A stretch of DNA of 64,000 nt from Neorhodopirellula lusitana. GTDB taxonomy: Bacteria; Planctomycetota; Planctomycetia; Pirellulales; Pirellulaceae. Of this stretch, positions 1 through 7,607 are shown in pieces. Every line of letters starts with the position of its first letter. The stretch's first letter is position 1. A model generated the notes under the pieces. It was not told the DNA's origin and searched no databases. It worked only from the letters and a program-made list of their open reading frames with translations. The stretch lies in NCBI RefSeq assembly GCF_900182915.1, contig NZ_FXUG01000001.1, positions 992,001 to 1,056,000 of the forward strand, written 5' to 3'. The position numbers and the translations under genes were made by a program.

Positions 1-1
1 C

Positions 2-751
2 TGGCAAACGGTCTTGTTCTTCGCCACGATGATCCTGTTTTTGGTCTTCAGCGATTGGGCCAACCCGAGCCAAACTCAGATCGAGACCACTGATGGCCAG
101 CAGATGACCGTATCGGTTTTGATCCGTACCAGTGAGACGTACCGCGTGCAGCTTCAAGAGCCACTGGGCGATCAACCCAAGGGGGCGAAGTTGGTGTTGA
201 ACATCGACGAGATTGCATCCGAACAAGACCTGACGCCGGAGAACTATCAATGGGTCGCGTGGGTCTACCATCACCGCTGGTACTTTGCGGCGGCACTATT
301 CGCGGCGACGTTGGCGATGGTTTGGAGGTGGTTTGAATCCGAGGAGATCAACGCATGGATGAGCGAAACGTGGAGTTTTTCTAAGTCGATTATTCCGCTG
401 TTGTTCGGCGGGGTTTTGGTGACGGGTTTCATCGGGGCACTGATTCCCGAAGAGATCGTCGCAAGCTGGGTCGGCGGAGACAGTTTCCGTGCCAACTTGG
501 TCGCTTCGATGATCGGCGGCATGTGGTACTTCGCAACGCTGACCGAAGTACCGATTCTCGAAGCGTTGTTGGGACTGGGGATGGGACGCGGGCCAGCACT
601 TTCCTTGCTGTTATCCGGCCCAGCGTTGTCGCTGCCCAGCATCGCGGTCATTTACAGCGTGATCGGTGGAAAAAAGACAATCGCCTTCGTCGTGCTAACC
701 GTTTTGATGAGCACGATTGTCGGCATGCTTTTCGGTTGGTTTTTTGTTTAG
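2..751 (+). CDS. Permease of the UPF0718/ArsP type, 5' end cut off by the window
   Basis: The reading frame is open from base 2, so the gene begins outside the window and only about the last 249 residues are visible. The C-terminal half contains several hydrophobic segments rich in Gly and small residues (SIIPLLFGGVLVTGFIGALIP, LLLSGPALSLPSIAVIYSVIG), the pattern of the PF03773 permease family to which the organoarsenical exporter ArsP belongs. A soluble stretch of about 70 residues separates the first visible membrane helix from the later ones. The next gene, an ArsE-like thioredoxin, starts 33 bases after the stop, and ArsF and ArsG homologues follow. The context therefore suggests export of trivalent organoarsenicals or a related toxic compound. 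The substrate is inferred from neighbours, not from residues in this protein. Confidence 0.75.
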   Translation, partial: WQTVLFFATMILFLVFSDWANPSQTQIETTDGQQMTVSVLIRTSETYRVQLQEPLGDQPKGAKLVLNIDEIASEQDLTPENYQWVAWVYHHRWYFAAALFAATLAMVWRWFESEEINAWMSETWSFSKSIIPLLFGGVLVTGFIGALIPEEIVASWVGGDSFRANLVASMIGGMWYFATLTEVPILEALLGLGMGRGPALSLLLSGPALSLPSIAVIYSVIGGKKTIAFVVLTVLMSTIVGMLFGWFFV

Positions 752-784
752 TCAGATAGTCTTGTGAACTCAGGAGACAGAGAA

Positions 785-1018
785 ATGAAGTTGATTCAGA
801 TTTTGGGGACGGGTTGTGCCAAGTGCGAAAGCCTCACGAAGAACGCCAAGCAGGCGATCGAGCAATCCGGCCAAGAGGCGAAGGTCGAGAAGGTGACGGA
901 CATCACCGAAATCACCAGCTTCGGCGTGATGATGACTCCGGCGCTTGCGATTGATGGCGAAGTAAAGATCGTCGGCAAAGTATCGTCGCCCGACGAAATC
1001 GCCAAACTTTTGGCCTAA
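785..1018 (+). CDS. ArsE-like small thioredoxin-fold protein
   Basis: This is a 77-residue cytosolic protein with a redox CxxC motif at Cys11-Cys14 (GTGCAKCE) and the cis-Pro region MMTPAL typical of thioredoxin_3/redox-active disulfide proteins. The ATG at 785 is preferred over the in-frame GTG at 764 because GGAG lies at 773-776 with an 8-base spacer. In known arsEFG operons a small thioredoxin-like ArsE works with ArsF to reduce nitro or pentavalent aromatic arsenicals such as roxarsone, and ArsG exports the product. The order here (permease, this gene, two ArsF-like genes, ArsG-like gene) matches that arrangement. The fold is clear. The ArsE role is inferred from the neighbourhood. Confidence 0.75.
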   Translation: MKLIQILGTGCAKCESLTKNAKQAIEQSGQEAKVEKVTDITEITSFGVMMTPALAIDGEVKIVGKVSSPDEIAKLLA

Positions 1019-1042
1019 CCTCGTTGAAGGATAGAAAGACCA

Positions 1043-1669
1043 ATGGAACTCAAGAACGCTCTCGGCATTTGCATCATCTCGTTCTTTTCAGCAACGCTGG
1101 TGATGTTGATTGCTCGTTCGCTGGACAATCAAGCGGCTGGGCGAATCGAACAACAATTGATGCGAATTGCCGACCGGCTGGAAACCATCGACGCATCGGG
1201 CATCGGTCCTTCAGGTTCATCGTCGGCGATGAACCCATCGGCATCGACTCCCAACGATGGGCTTGTCGTCCACTACTTCTTCAGCAATACCCGCTGCGTC
1301 ACTTGTCGTGCGATCGAGGATCAAACGCGGCAAGCACTACAAGCGAACTTTGCCGAGCAATTGCGTGAAGGGGATGTGGTCTGGAAAACACTGAACTACG
1401 AAGACCCTGCGAATGCAAAGTGGTCTGAGGAATTTGAAATCATGATGCCGGTGGTCGTTCTGACTCAGTACCAGAACGGTGAACTTGCGAATTGGAAACG
1501 GCTCGACGAAGTGTGGGGGCTGGTCAGCGACCAAGCTGCGTTTGAGCAATTGATGATCGACAACATCGAGCAGATGTTGGTCGATGCAGACAGCAAACGT
1601 AGAAATGAATCGGATGCAGCGGAAACGATCCCGCTGCCGGACCTTAACACGATTAACGGAGAAGAGTGA
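1043..1669 (+). CDS. ArsF-like membrane-anchored CxxC protein (nitrophenyl-arsenical reductase subunit family)
   Basis: This 208-residue protein has one N-terminal hydrophobic segment (residues 5-24), a low-complexity Ser/Pro linker (about 50-72) and a thioredoxin-like domain containing VHYFFSNTRCVTCRAIE with Cys85-Cys88. The F/Y-rich strand followed by R-C-x-x-C is the signature of the ArsF family found in arsEFG operons. The hydrophobic N-terminus lacks an obvious cleavage site, so it is probably an anchor that displays the domain outside the cytoplasmic membrane. It starts 24 bases after the ArsE-like gene, and its TGA overlaps the ATG of the second ArsF-like gene by one base, which suggests translational coupling. 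Family assignment is fairly secure. The electron path is not known. Confidence 0.75.
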   Translation: MELKNALGICIISFFSATLVMLIARSLDNQAAGRIEQQLMRIADRLETIDASGIGPSGSSSAMNPSASTPNDGLVVHYFFSNTRCVTCRAIEDQTRQALQANFAEQLREGDVVWKTLNYEDPANAKWSEEFEIMMPVVVLTQYQNGELANWKRLDEVWGLVSDQAAFEQLMIDNIEQMLVDADSKRRNESDAAETIPLPDLNTINGEE

Positions 1670-2106
1670 TGACTCGTACTATTTTGCTCGCTGCTCTGGC
1701 CTTGGTGACTTCACTGGCGGCTTCACTGTCAGCAGCAAGCAACGCGGATGCCCAAACGACTGCCGAAGTGCAACCGGATCGCGTGATCGCAATGTACTTT
1801 CACCGCACCGAGCGCTGCCCGACTTGCAAGATGATGGGCAGCTATTCCGAAGAAGCGGTCAAGACGGGCTTTCCCGAACAACTGAAAAAGGGCACGGTCG
1901 AATTCAAGATGATCGACTACGAGAAGAAAGAAAACGCTGATCTGGCGAAAGCGTACAAGATCAAAGGCCCCGCGTTGATCGTTGCCAAGATCGAAGCGAA
2001 CAAGGTGAAAGAGTACAAAGACCTTAGAGAGATTTGGAGCAAGGTTCGCGAGAAGGCCGAGTACATCGCGTACGTTCAGGAGAACGTCAAAATTTACGCC
2101 CGATAG
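1669..2106 (+). CDS. Second ArsF-like CxxC protein, secreted
   Basis: This 145-residue protein has a signal peptide (MTRTILLAALALVTSLAASL, cleavage likely near ADA-QT) and a thioredoxin-like domain with MYFHRTERCPTCKMM, the CxxC pair being Cys50-Cys53. It resembles the C-terminal domain of the gene just upstream (aromatic strand, R-C-x-x-C, then a D-Y-E acidic motif), so the two look like a tandem duplication with one copy anchored and one periplasmic. The ATG at 1669 overlaps the preceding TGA. A GTG at 1666 is also in frame. The conserved acidic DYE-K stretch and the later PA/PV region (cis-Pro position) support a real fold. A partner role in reducing aromatic arsenicals is inferred from context. 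Confidence 0.72.
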   Translation: MTRTILLAALALVTSLAASLSAASNADAQTTAEVQPDRVIAMYFHRTERCPTCKMMGSYSEEAVKTGFPEQLKKGTVEFKMIDYEKKENADLAKAYKIKGPALIVAKIEANKVKEYKDLREIWSKVREKAEYIAYVQENVKIYAR

Positions 2107-2142
2107 ATCGGCAGTCGTGCGGATAGTCCAAGGAGAGCCAAG

Positions 2143-2904
2143 TTGATTTACTTACTTTACTCAGTCGCCGCGTTGTACCTCGGCGTTTTAACCTCGATCA
2201 GTCCTTGCCCGTTGGCAACCAACATCGCAGCAATTTCCTATATCGGCAGCAAGATCGACAACACCCGGCACGTCATTCATGCGGGGCTGCTGTATACGCT
2301 TGGACGCTGCGTGTTGTATATCTCGCTGGCTGGCGTCTTAACGGTCGGTGGTCTTTCGATCCCGACCGTTTCTTTGTGGTTGCAGAAGTACATGCACTTG
2401 GCTCTCGGTCCGATATTCTTGCTGCTTGGCATGTTGCTTTCGGGAGTCGTTGTCGTCTCCTTCGGCGGCGGCATGATGAGTGACAAGCTACAGCAGCGGG
2501 TCGATCGGATGGGAGTTTGGGGAGCGTTGCTGCTGGGCGTCTTGTTTGCCATTTCGTTTTGCCCAACATCGGCAGCTTGGTTTTTCGGCTTGTTGGCATT
2601 GACGCTTGGAGCGGACTCCGGTGCAATTTCGAGTGTCATGTCCAGCGTTGGGATTGACCTACCCGAAGCATCGTTGCCCGGCGGAGCGTTCGTGTTGCCG
2701 CTGATCTACGGCATCGGAACAGCACTTCCGGTCTTGGTCGTCGCGTTCCTGCTGGCCTTCAGCGCCAAGTCAGTCGGCAAAACCTACAAGGTGATCACGC
2801 AGGCCGAATGGTGGGCTCGCATGGGAACCGGATGGTTGTTCATCTTGTTGGGTGTGTATTTTTCACTTACCTACATTTTCCAGTACGAGAATCTTTTAGG
2901 TTGA
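2143..2904 (+). CDS. ArsG-like permease (CcdA/DsbD transmembrane family)
   Basis: This 253-residue membrane protein has about six hydrophobic helices. Paired cysteines lie in helix 1 (SISPCPLATN) and helix 4 (ISFCPTSAAWF), the arrangement of the CcdA/DsbD family and its ArsG branch, annotated as aromatic aminobenzylarsenical efflux permease. TTG at 2143 is the chosen start because GGAGAG at 2132-2137 gives a 5-base spacer and no ATG is available at the N-terminus. It follows two ArsF-like genes and is the last plus-strand gene of the cluster. It probably exports reduced aromatic arsenicals or passes electrons to the periplasmic ArsF-like proteins. Which of these applies cannot be told from sequence. 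Confidence 0.75.
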   Translation: MIYLLYSVAALYLGVLTSISPCPLATNIAAISYIGSKIDNTRHVIHAGLLYTLGRCVLYISLAGVLTVGGLSIPTVSLWLQKYMHLALGPIFLLLGMLLSGVVVVSFGGGMMSDKLQQRVDRMGVWGALLLGVLFAISFCPTSAAWFFGLLALTLGADSGAISSVMSSVGIDLPEASLPGGAFVLPLIYGIGTALPVLVVAFLLAFSAKSVGKTYKVITQAEWWARMGTGWLFILLGVYFSLTYIFQYENLLG

Positions 2905-2925
2905 GGCAATCCAATACGACGATTG

Positions 2926-3321
2926 TTACGTTGATAGCCTTAGAGATCCTGCATCAGGCCAAATCGGCACAGTTGGCGAGCGGTCTCTGTAGTTGAATCC
3001 CCAGCGGTTGAGGAACGCGTTTAGGCGGTCGCCGCGAAGCAGGCCGCTTGGAGTGTGTTCGAGTTTGCCATCGACGAAGACCATCAGTGTGGGCGTCGTT
3101 CGGATGTTGTAGCCCTTGGCGTTTGCCTTTGCGGTATCGATGGTTTCATAGCGAACGTCATCGGGCATCGAACGCTTTTGCAGTTCGCAGGGTTGGCAAC
3201 CTGCTGACGTGACGAGAGCCAAGCGGGTGGACGATTCCCAAAGCGGGAGCACGTCATCGGGCAACTCGTTGTCGGACTCGACAACTTCGCCACCGACGAA
3301 CGAGCGAACGGCGGCGTTCAT
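2926..3321 (-). CDS. Thioredoxin-like protein with CQPC active site, possibly N-terminally truncated
   Basis: This is a 131-residue protein with a thioredoxin core: SAGCQPCELQ (Cys42, Cys45), cis-Pro in RTTPTLMVFVDG, and a closing helix. There is no signal peptide. The start at 3321 has AAAGG directly abutting the ATG, which is too close to be a normal ribosome binding site. A remnant of an integrase begins only about 8 bases upstream on the other strand. The gene may therefore have lost its original 5' end at that junction. It converges on the ars cluster (21 bases from the ArsG stop). The redox function is probable, the partner unknown. Confidence 0.55.
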   Translation of the reverse strand: MNAAVRSFVGGEVVESDNELPDDVLPLWESSTRLALVTSAGCQPCELQKRSMPDDVRYETIDTAKANAKGYNIRTTPTLMVFVDGKLEHTPSGLLRGDRLNAFLNRWGFNYRDRSPTVPIWPDAGSLRLST

Positions 3322-3328
3322 CCTTTAG

Positions 3329-3833
3329 GATGAAAACAAGGTCCGCGACGACTCACCCAAGACAGGACTGCAGTTCGTCCCGATCTATCCCGAGTTGGCT
3401 CCAATCCTGGAAGCGGCATTCGACACAGCCCAACCGGGGCAGGTCCGATGCCTGGATCGCTATGTCCGCGATGCCAATTTTGGGGACCACGAAGAACCGG
3501 ATCATCGAGCGGGCTGGTGTGAAGCCTTGGGAGAAGACTTTTTGAAACCTGCGAGCGTCACGCCGGACTGAATTGGAAGAGCAGTTCCCTAGCCACGTCG
3601 CCACCTGCAGGGTGGGGCATTCGGCCCGAGTGGCAGAGAAGAGCTATTTGCAGGTGACGCCGGATCACTGGGCAACCGGGGCATCGATGGCGACCGGATC
3701 GGACACCGCGACCGCTGGCGGTGTCGTCGCAGCCGATCAGGGCCAATCTGAACGCCCAATGATTCTGAGCGGACACGAAAAAACCCGCAAAACACAGGGC
3801 TTTGCGGGTTCAAGATCGGGCCAGATTGGCACT
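3329..3833 (+). pseudogene. Decayed tyrosine recombinase (C-terminal part of an integrase)
   Basis: Translated pieces match the catalytic half of planctomycete-type tyrosine integrases. In frame 2 from 3329 there is SPKTGLQFVPIYPELAP. After a one-base shift in the TTTTGGGG run near 3480 the frame continues as NRIIERAGVKPWEKTF, then a TGA at 3543-3545, then NLRASRRTELEEQFPSHV and VGHSARVAEKSYLQVT with the H/R and Tyr motifs. The TGA falls exactly at the Gln position of the usual F-Q-N-L-R box. The N-terminal half is absent. The same frame then runs on without a stop through the 17-bp repeat at 3834-3850. This is most simply the dead integrase of an older element in the same tRNA site. Confidence 0.8.
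3782..3810. terminator. Perfect 10-bp hairpin at the end of the integrase remnant
   Basis: AACCCGCAAA at 3782-3791 pairs with TTTGCGGGTT at 3801-3810 around a 9-base loop. There is no long T-run after it on either strand, so termination is likely but not certain. It stands 23 bases left of the left att repeat. A similar hairpin ends directly next to the right att repeat (11196-11222), so the position is conserved between the two integrases. Confidence 0.5.
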
Positions 3834-3850
3834 CTAGCTCCCCCGGCAGG
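3834..3850 (+). repeat. Left attachment repeat (attL core) of the tRNA-Asn element
   Basis: The 17 bases CTAGCTCCCCCGGCAGG are identical to 11223-11239, where they cover the 3' end of the tRNA-Asn gene. Tyrosine recombinases that insert into tRNA genes leave exactly this picture: one end keeps the whole tRNA and the other keeps a copy of its 3' end. The two copies bound about 7.4 kb that includes the intact integrase next to the tRNA. Both copies are in the same reading frame of their flanking integrase (L-A-P-P-A). Confidence 0.8.
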
Positions 3851-4206
3851 GGAGCGAAGACTTGCATGGAACACTGCAAAAACCGTATCCATCGTAGCTT
3901 CGATTATCGATCAGTGGTCAGATAGTGGTCAGCAAGAAAATGCAGAATCTTTGGCACGCGAGATTATCGCCAACATCGTTGCAAGCGACTAGAGAACGAA
4001 CAAGACATGCTTACGCAACCTCAGCATCCCTATCCGTGTAGGTCTTAGACCCGACCAAACGGCCTCCGTTCACCTTATGGATAGCTGGAAAGCACGCCAA
4101 GCATCTGGCTCTGGAAAAGCCGAGAACCAATAATCGGCGAGGTGTCGAACTACCACGACTCAGTAGACTGGCAAAATCGCGACCAATAACCCCCATGGTG
4201 GAGCCG
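3851..4206. other. Left end of the element, no clear gene
   Basis: The frame of the upstream integrase remnant stays open to a stop at 3990-3992 and could serve as the alternative tail of the intact integrase in the excised circle. At 3914-3930 the 17-mer GTGGTCAGATAGTGGTC is identical to 11098-11114 inside the intact integrase gene, a sign of another integrase 3'-end fragment. From 3993 to 4206 nothing else is recognised. Confidence 0.5.
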
Positions 4207-4437
4207 ATGATAAAAGCTGGAATGGCCGTTAAAATCAAGAAGGAGTACCAGGATGATGGAGATGAGAAGATCGTCTTTATCGCCGTAGATAACGAAGAAA
4301 AGGGCCGGGTGACGATCCAGGCACAGTTGGGAATGACCATAAACCCGACTCAAGTTGTCAAAGTCGAATGGCTCGAAGCGACTGACACGGGCAAGTGTTC
4401 GGATGACCAGTACGCTAAAAGAAGCATGGGCGATTAG
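4207..4437 (+). CDS. Small hypothetical protein of about 76 residues
   Basis: The sequence is charged, with a regular alternation of hydrophobic residues (MAVKIKKEYQ, RVTIQAQLGM, QVVKVEWLEA), which suggests a small beta-rich fold. I do not recognise a named family. The ATG at 4207 begins MIKAGMAVK, and an ATG at 4195 would add four residues. The GTGGAG upstream is only 3 bases from 4207, so the start is uncertain. The gene lies 58 bases before the methyltransferase on the same strand and may be co-transcribed with it. It could be a control protein for the restriction-modification pair, but there is no helix-turn-helix pattern to support that. Confidence 0.5.
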   Translation: MIKAGMAVKIKKEYQDDGDEKIVFIAVDNEEKGRVTIQAQLGMTINPTQVVKVEWLEATDTGKCSDDQYAKRSMGD

Positions 4438-4495
4438 ATCGCCTTCGACTAAAATCCGTCTGGGGATCATTTTAATAACACGGAGGTAGCGGACA

Positions 4496-5605
4496 TTGCC
4501 AACTACGCCATTTAAATTTATCGACCTGTTTTCGGGGGCGGGGGGGATCGCACAGGGCTTTGCAGAGGCAGGCTTGAAACCGGTCTTGGCCGTTGAGCGA
4601 GAGCCAGATTTTGCTGCGACTTATGCAGAGAACTTCGGCAAACACATTCTAACTGGCGATATTCGTGAACTAATTTCAGCGGGTGCCCTGGAGTGCAAAG
4701 CGGATGTTGTCGCAGGTGGTCCACCGTGCCAAGGATTTTCGAATCTTACCGGAAACAAAAAATGCGACCCTAGACGCGGAATGTGGTCGTCGTTTATGGA
4801 TGTGGTGGAAAGTTCAGAATGCAAAGTCTTCATGTTGGAGAACGTGCCCAATGTGTTGAAGTCGGCGGAAGGCGAAGCAATCTTGTCGCGGGCTGAGGAC
4901 CTTGGCTTCCATGTGCGAGAGTCTGCCTCGATTCTGCTCGCAAGCGACTACGGAGTTCCACAAAATCGACGTCGGACAATCATTATCGGCTCACGTTTGG
5001 GGCCAGTGCAGCTACCAAGCCCCCACCCACATAAAAAGTCTGTGAGAGACGCCTTCAAGGGGATTTCTGGCAAACCACTTCATGATGCTTTGCCGAACTC
5101 TCCGGCATCAGGTAGCGATCTGCACATCGCGAGAAACCCCACAGACCTATCTAAGAAAAGGTATCGGCTAATTCCGAAAGGCGGCAATCGGTTTGACTTG
5201 CAGCGTAAAGCACCCCATTTGACTCCGGCTTGCTGGATACGAAAAACAAGTGGTGGAACAGATCTGTTTGGCCGATTGGAATGGGATGGTCCCGCAAGAT
5301 GTACTATTCGGACAGAGTTCTACAAGCCCGAGAAAGGCAGATATCTTCATCCAGAAGAACACCGCCCAATTACACACTGGGAGGCGGCTCGACTTCAAAC
5401 TTTTCCAGATACGTTTCGTTGGCATGGTACGAAGATCAGGATTGCAATTCAAATCGGGAACGCAGTCCCGCCACAGTTTGCAAAGGTACTCGGCCAGACC
5501 ATTATTGGGCACCTCAGTGCCTATAGGCAGCGTCCCGTTGCCAATCCTAGATACACAGCGATTCAGCGTGAGATCATGGCAGGGCTCGAACTAGTAGCTG
5601 TCTAG
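4496..5605 (+). CDS. DNA (cytosine-5) methyltransferase
   Basis: This 369-residue protein has the ordered C5-MTase motifs: I (FIDLFSGAGGIAQGF, residues 8-22), IV with the catalytic Cys in GGPPCQGFSN (about 77-86), VI (LENVPN), VIII (QNRRRTIII), and X (IGNAVPPQFA) near the C-terminus. It transfers a methyl group from S-adenosylmethionine to C5 of a cytosine. TTG at 4496 is the start: GGAGG at 4482-4486 gives a 9-base spacer and the next Met is far inside the fold. It precedes a NaeI-family endonuclease by 103 bases on the same strand. The pair forms a type II restriction-modification system, the methylase protecting host DNA, probably at a NaeI-like site. Confidence 0.93.
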   Translation: MPTTPFKFIDLFSGAGGIAQGFAEAGLKPVLAVEREPDFAATYAENFGKHILTGDIRELISAGALECKADVVAGGPPCQGFSNLTGNKKCDPRRGMWSSFMDVVESSECKVFMLENVPNVLKSAEGEAILSRAEDLGFHVRESASILLASDYGVPQNRRRTIIIGSRLGPVQLPSPHPHKKSVRDAFKGISGKPLHDALPNSPASGSDLHIARNPTDLSKKRYRLIPKGGNRFDLQRKAPHLTPACWIRKTSGGTDLFGRLEWDGPARCTIRTEFYKPEKGRYLHPEEHRPITHWEAARLQTFPDTFRWHGTKIRIAIQIGNAVPPQFAKVLGQTIIGHLSAYRQRPVANPRYTAIQREIMAGLELVAV

Positions 5606-5708
5606 CCGTTCTTAGCAGCATTTTCGCGTCTCCCGACAGTTCTTTAATCCTCTGCGGCAATAAATGCCGAAAAACCTTCCTGTGACCTAAATCTCAGGGA
5701 GAGTTTTC

Positions 5709-6833
5709 ATGGATGAGCATGCTGCCATCAGTTCGTCTGGTGGTGCCAGGCTACGAAAGAATCGCAATCGGTTCGTCGCTCTGGTTGATGATCCAGATGC
5801 AAAAATGTCCAATACCAAGCGGCCCCCCGCGACGGTTGCGGATGAACCACGATCCAGAGACCATCAAACCGTCGTAAATTGGTTCTTAGCTCAAGAGCGT
5901 GTGCGTGAACGATTTGCTTGGAGTCTTCGCGACTCTCTGGATGAACTTCTGGATGGAGGAAGGACGGGGCGATGGTGTTACCAGCATCTAAAGAAGACAG
6001 AGAAGACCTACTTAGGAACTGCAATCGAGGTCAACTTCACGAAGGAGTTTGATATCGGTGATGGTGGGCATCTCGACTGGCTGATTGATGGGGTGGATGT
6101 GGACTGCAAGTTCTCTAAGGATTTTGGAGGATGGGAAATACCTATGGAGATGTACCTTTGCAGTGAACACGGAGAACAGTCGGGATCTGCCGATCACGTG
6201 GCTATGTTGCTTTGGATGAGTGACGACAGCAGAGAATGGGCGGCTGGTGTTGCTGTAATCAAAGACAGCATGTTGAAGTTCAATTCCGATGGAAGGCGGC
6301 AGTACAACCGTGACAACAAGAGAAAACTCAGTGACGAGGGCTTGAAAGAAGTGCATTGGCTTTGGGGTGGGCTGCAACGAGATTTGCCTGAAAACCTCTT
6401 GCTCGAATTGCCTGTATTGACCCGCGATTCAATACTTAGTCATAAATCTGGGCAACAACGAGTTAACGCGTTGTTTCGCGAAGTGCAGCAAAAGATCATC
6501 ACACGTGCCGTCGTCTCCACCGTCGCTCAACAAGACGACCCTATGAAGCGTGCAAGGGATGCGAGAAAGCCCAGTCAACTTGGGCAATACGGTTTCTTGA
6601 TTATTGGACACCAGGACGCAGACCCTCACATAGCGACAGCTCTAAAACTTCCCGTTCCTGTAAAAGGTGAATACGTCTCTTGTCGAATTCGTAAGGCGAA
6701 CTCAGTTGATCATCCTCGTGTCTGCCTGGATGGTGATTGGTGGACAATTGCAAAAGGCGGAGATGAAATCGAACCAGCACCTGAACGAAAGTTGTTTGAA
6801 AAAATGACAATTGATGAGCTCAATGGATGTTAG
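5709..6833 (+). CDS. NaeI-family type IIE restriction endonuclease
   Basis: This 374-residue protein contains LGTAIEVNF, GGHLDWLIDG and VDVDCKFSK in the order of the NaeI endonuclease domain. The putative catalytic residues Glu107, Asp123, Asp132 and Lys134 have spacings 16, 9 and 2, identical to those reported for NaeI (E70, D86, D95, K97). With the same 37-residue offset, NaeI Leu43 (the residue whose change to Lys gives topoisomerase activity) maps to Leu80 in SLDELLDGGRTGR. The C-terminal half fits the effector-DNA-binding domain of NaeI. The protein is somewhat longer than NaeI (317 residues) at both ends. AGGGAGA about 7 bases before the ATG supports the start. GCCGGC specificity is inferred from family only. 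Confidence 0.88.
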   Translation: MDEHAAISSSGGARLRKNRNRFVALVDDPDAKMSNTKRPPATVADEPRSRDHQTVVNWFLAQERVRERFAWSLRDSLDELLDGGRTGRWCYQHLKKTEKTYLGTAIEVNFTKEFDIGDGGHLDWLIDGVDVDCKFSKDFGGWEIPMEMYLCSEHGEQSGSADHVAMLLWMSDDSREWAAGVAVIKDSMLKFNSDGRRQYNRDNKRKLSDEGLKEVHWLWGGLQRDLPENLLLELPVLTRDSILSHKSGQQRVNALFREVQQKIITRAVVSTVAQQDDPMKRARDARKPSQLGQYGFLIIGHQDADPHIATALKLPVPVKGEYVSCRIRKANSVDHPRVCLDGDWWTIAKGGDEIEPAPERKLFEKMTIDELNGC

Positions 6834-7520
6834 GGAGTGACGTGTACCCAGCTAATGTTTCTTTGCCATTCCAGCTAGGCAACTGCGGGGGCGGGCAATC
6901 GAAGGCAGGAAAGTATCAAAGCCGTAGAGCAGTGGGCTGTGTTTGATTCTCGCTTGAACTTCTATGGGCGACGTTTGGGTGAGCTGATCCGTGGTTTGCC
7001 AAAGACCCTCAGGCTTTGAGAGCTAGCCCAAGGCATCCCCATTAACAGGTCTTGCATCTAGGCAAGCACAAAGAAGAAGACCAGCAATCCAACTCAATAA
7101 AAGAGTCCGACTTATACCTTCAAAAACGAAGTACCCCACCTTTCCTCCTGTTGTCGTAGGTCATTCATTCTCCGCTCCCTGTTGCCCTCAAGGTTCACGA
7201 CCTATTCACTTCAATCTCATTGGAATCTGAATCATGGTGGCAACACTTGGCACTCGCGAACCAGCCAAACCAGTCACATGAACTGCGACTATTGGGCAGG
7301 CGAAGCTGTCTCTTTGGATGGCGGGGCGAACACTGACGAGCATGTCAGCGTGAAGGGCTCCAGGGGCTTCGTTGTGCTAAAGAGATTAGCAAGAAGGGCA
7401 AAGTGTCGTGCTTTGCAAAGAGGCTGTTAGAGGGGCAATGAAGGGGCCCCTGTATCATGGGCGAAAGTTGCTGCGAAAATGGCCCCAGTTCTTAACTCTG
7501 GTCATATCTCCATCTCGCCC

Positions 7521-7541
7521 TTGAATCTATTTGATTCTTAA
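7521..7541. repeat. Palindromic site, copy 1 (GAATC-N5-GATTC)
   Basis: TTGAATCTATTTGATTCTTAA contains inverted GAATC/GATTC arms. A near-identical site lies 66 bases downstream. Two spaced palindromes of this kind are typical of operators, but no adjacent gene is obvious. Confidence 0.45.
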
Positions 7542-7586
7542 TGAGATCCAAACGATCAACGCTAGTTAGATCGCTGTAATCCTGAG

Positions 7587-7607
7587 TTGAATCTATTGAT
7601 TCTTTAA
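7587..7607. repeat. Palindromic site, copy 2 (GAATC-N4-GATTC)
   Basis: TTGAATCTATTGATTCTTTAA repeats the site at 7521-7541 with one base fewer between the arms. It is followed by GTAAGGAATAAATA, an A+T-rich stretch. Confidence 0.45.

Noticed and set aside
3834-3850. Second tRNA gene at the left repeat
   Set aside because: Only the 3' end of tRNA-Asn is present. The D- and anticodon arms are missing, so it is an att copy.
4207-6833. Three-gene toxin-antitoxin or phage-defence system including the small 76-residue gene
   Set aside because: The last two genes are explained by NaeI-type restriction-modification, and the small gene has no toxin or regulator motif.
4496-6833. Statistical avoidance of GCCGGC inside the island
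   Set aside because: None was seen by eye, but expected numbers in 7.4 kb are small, so absence is not meaningful without a computed count.
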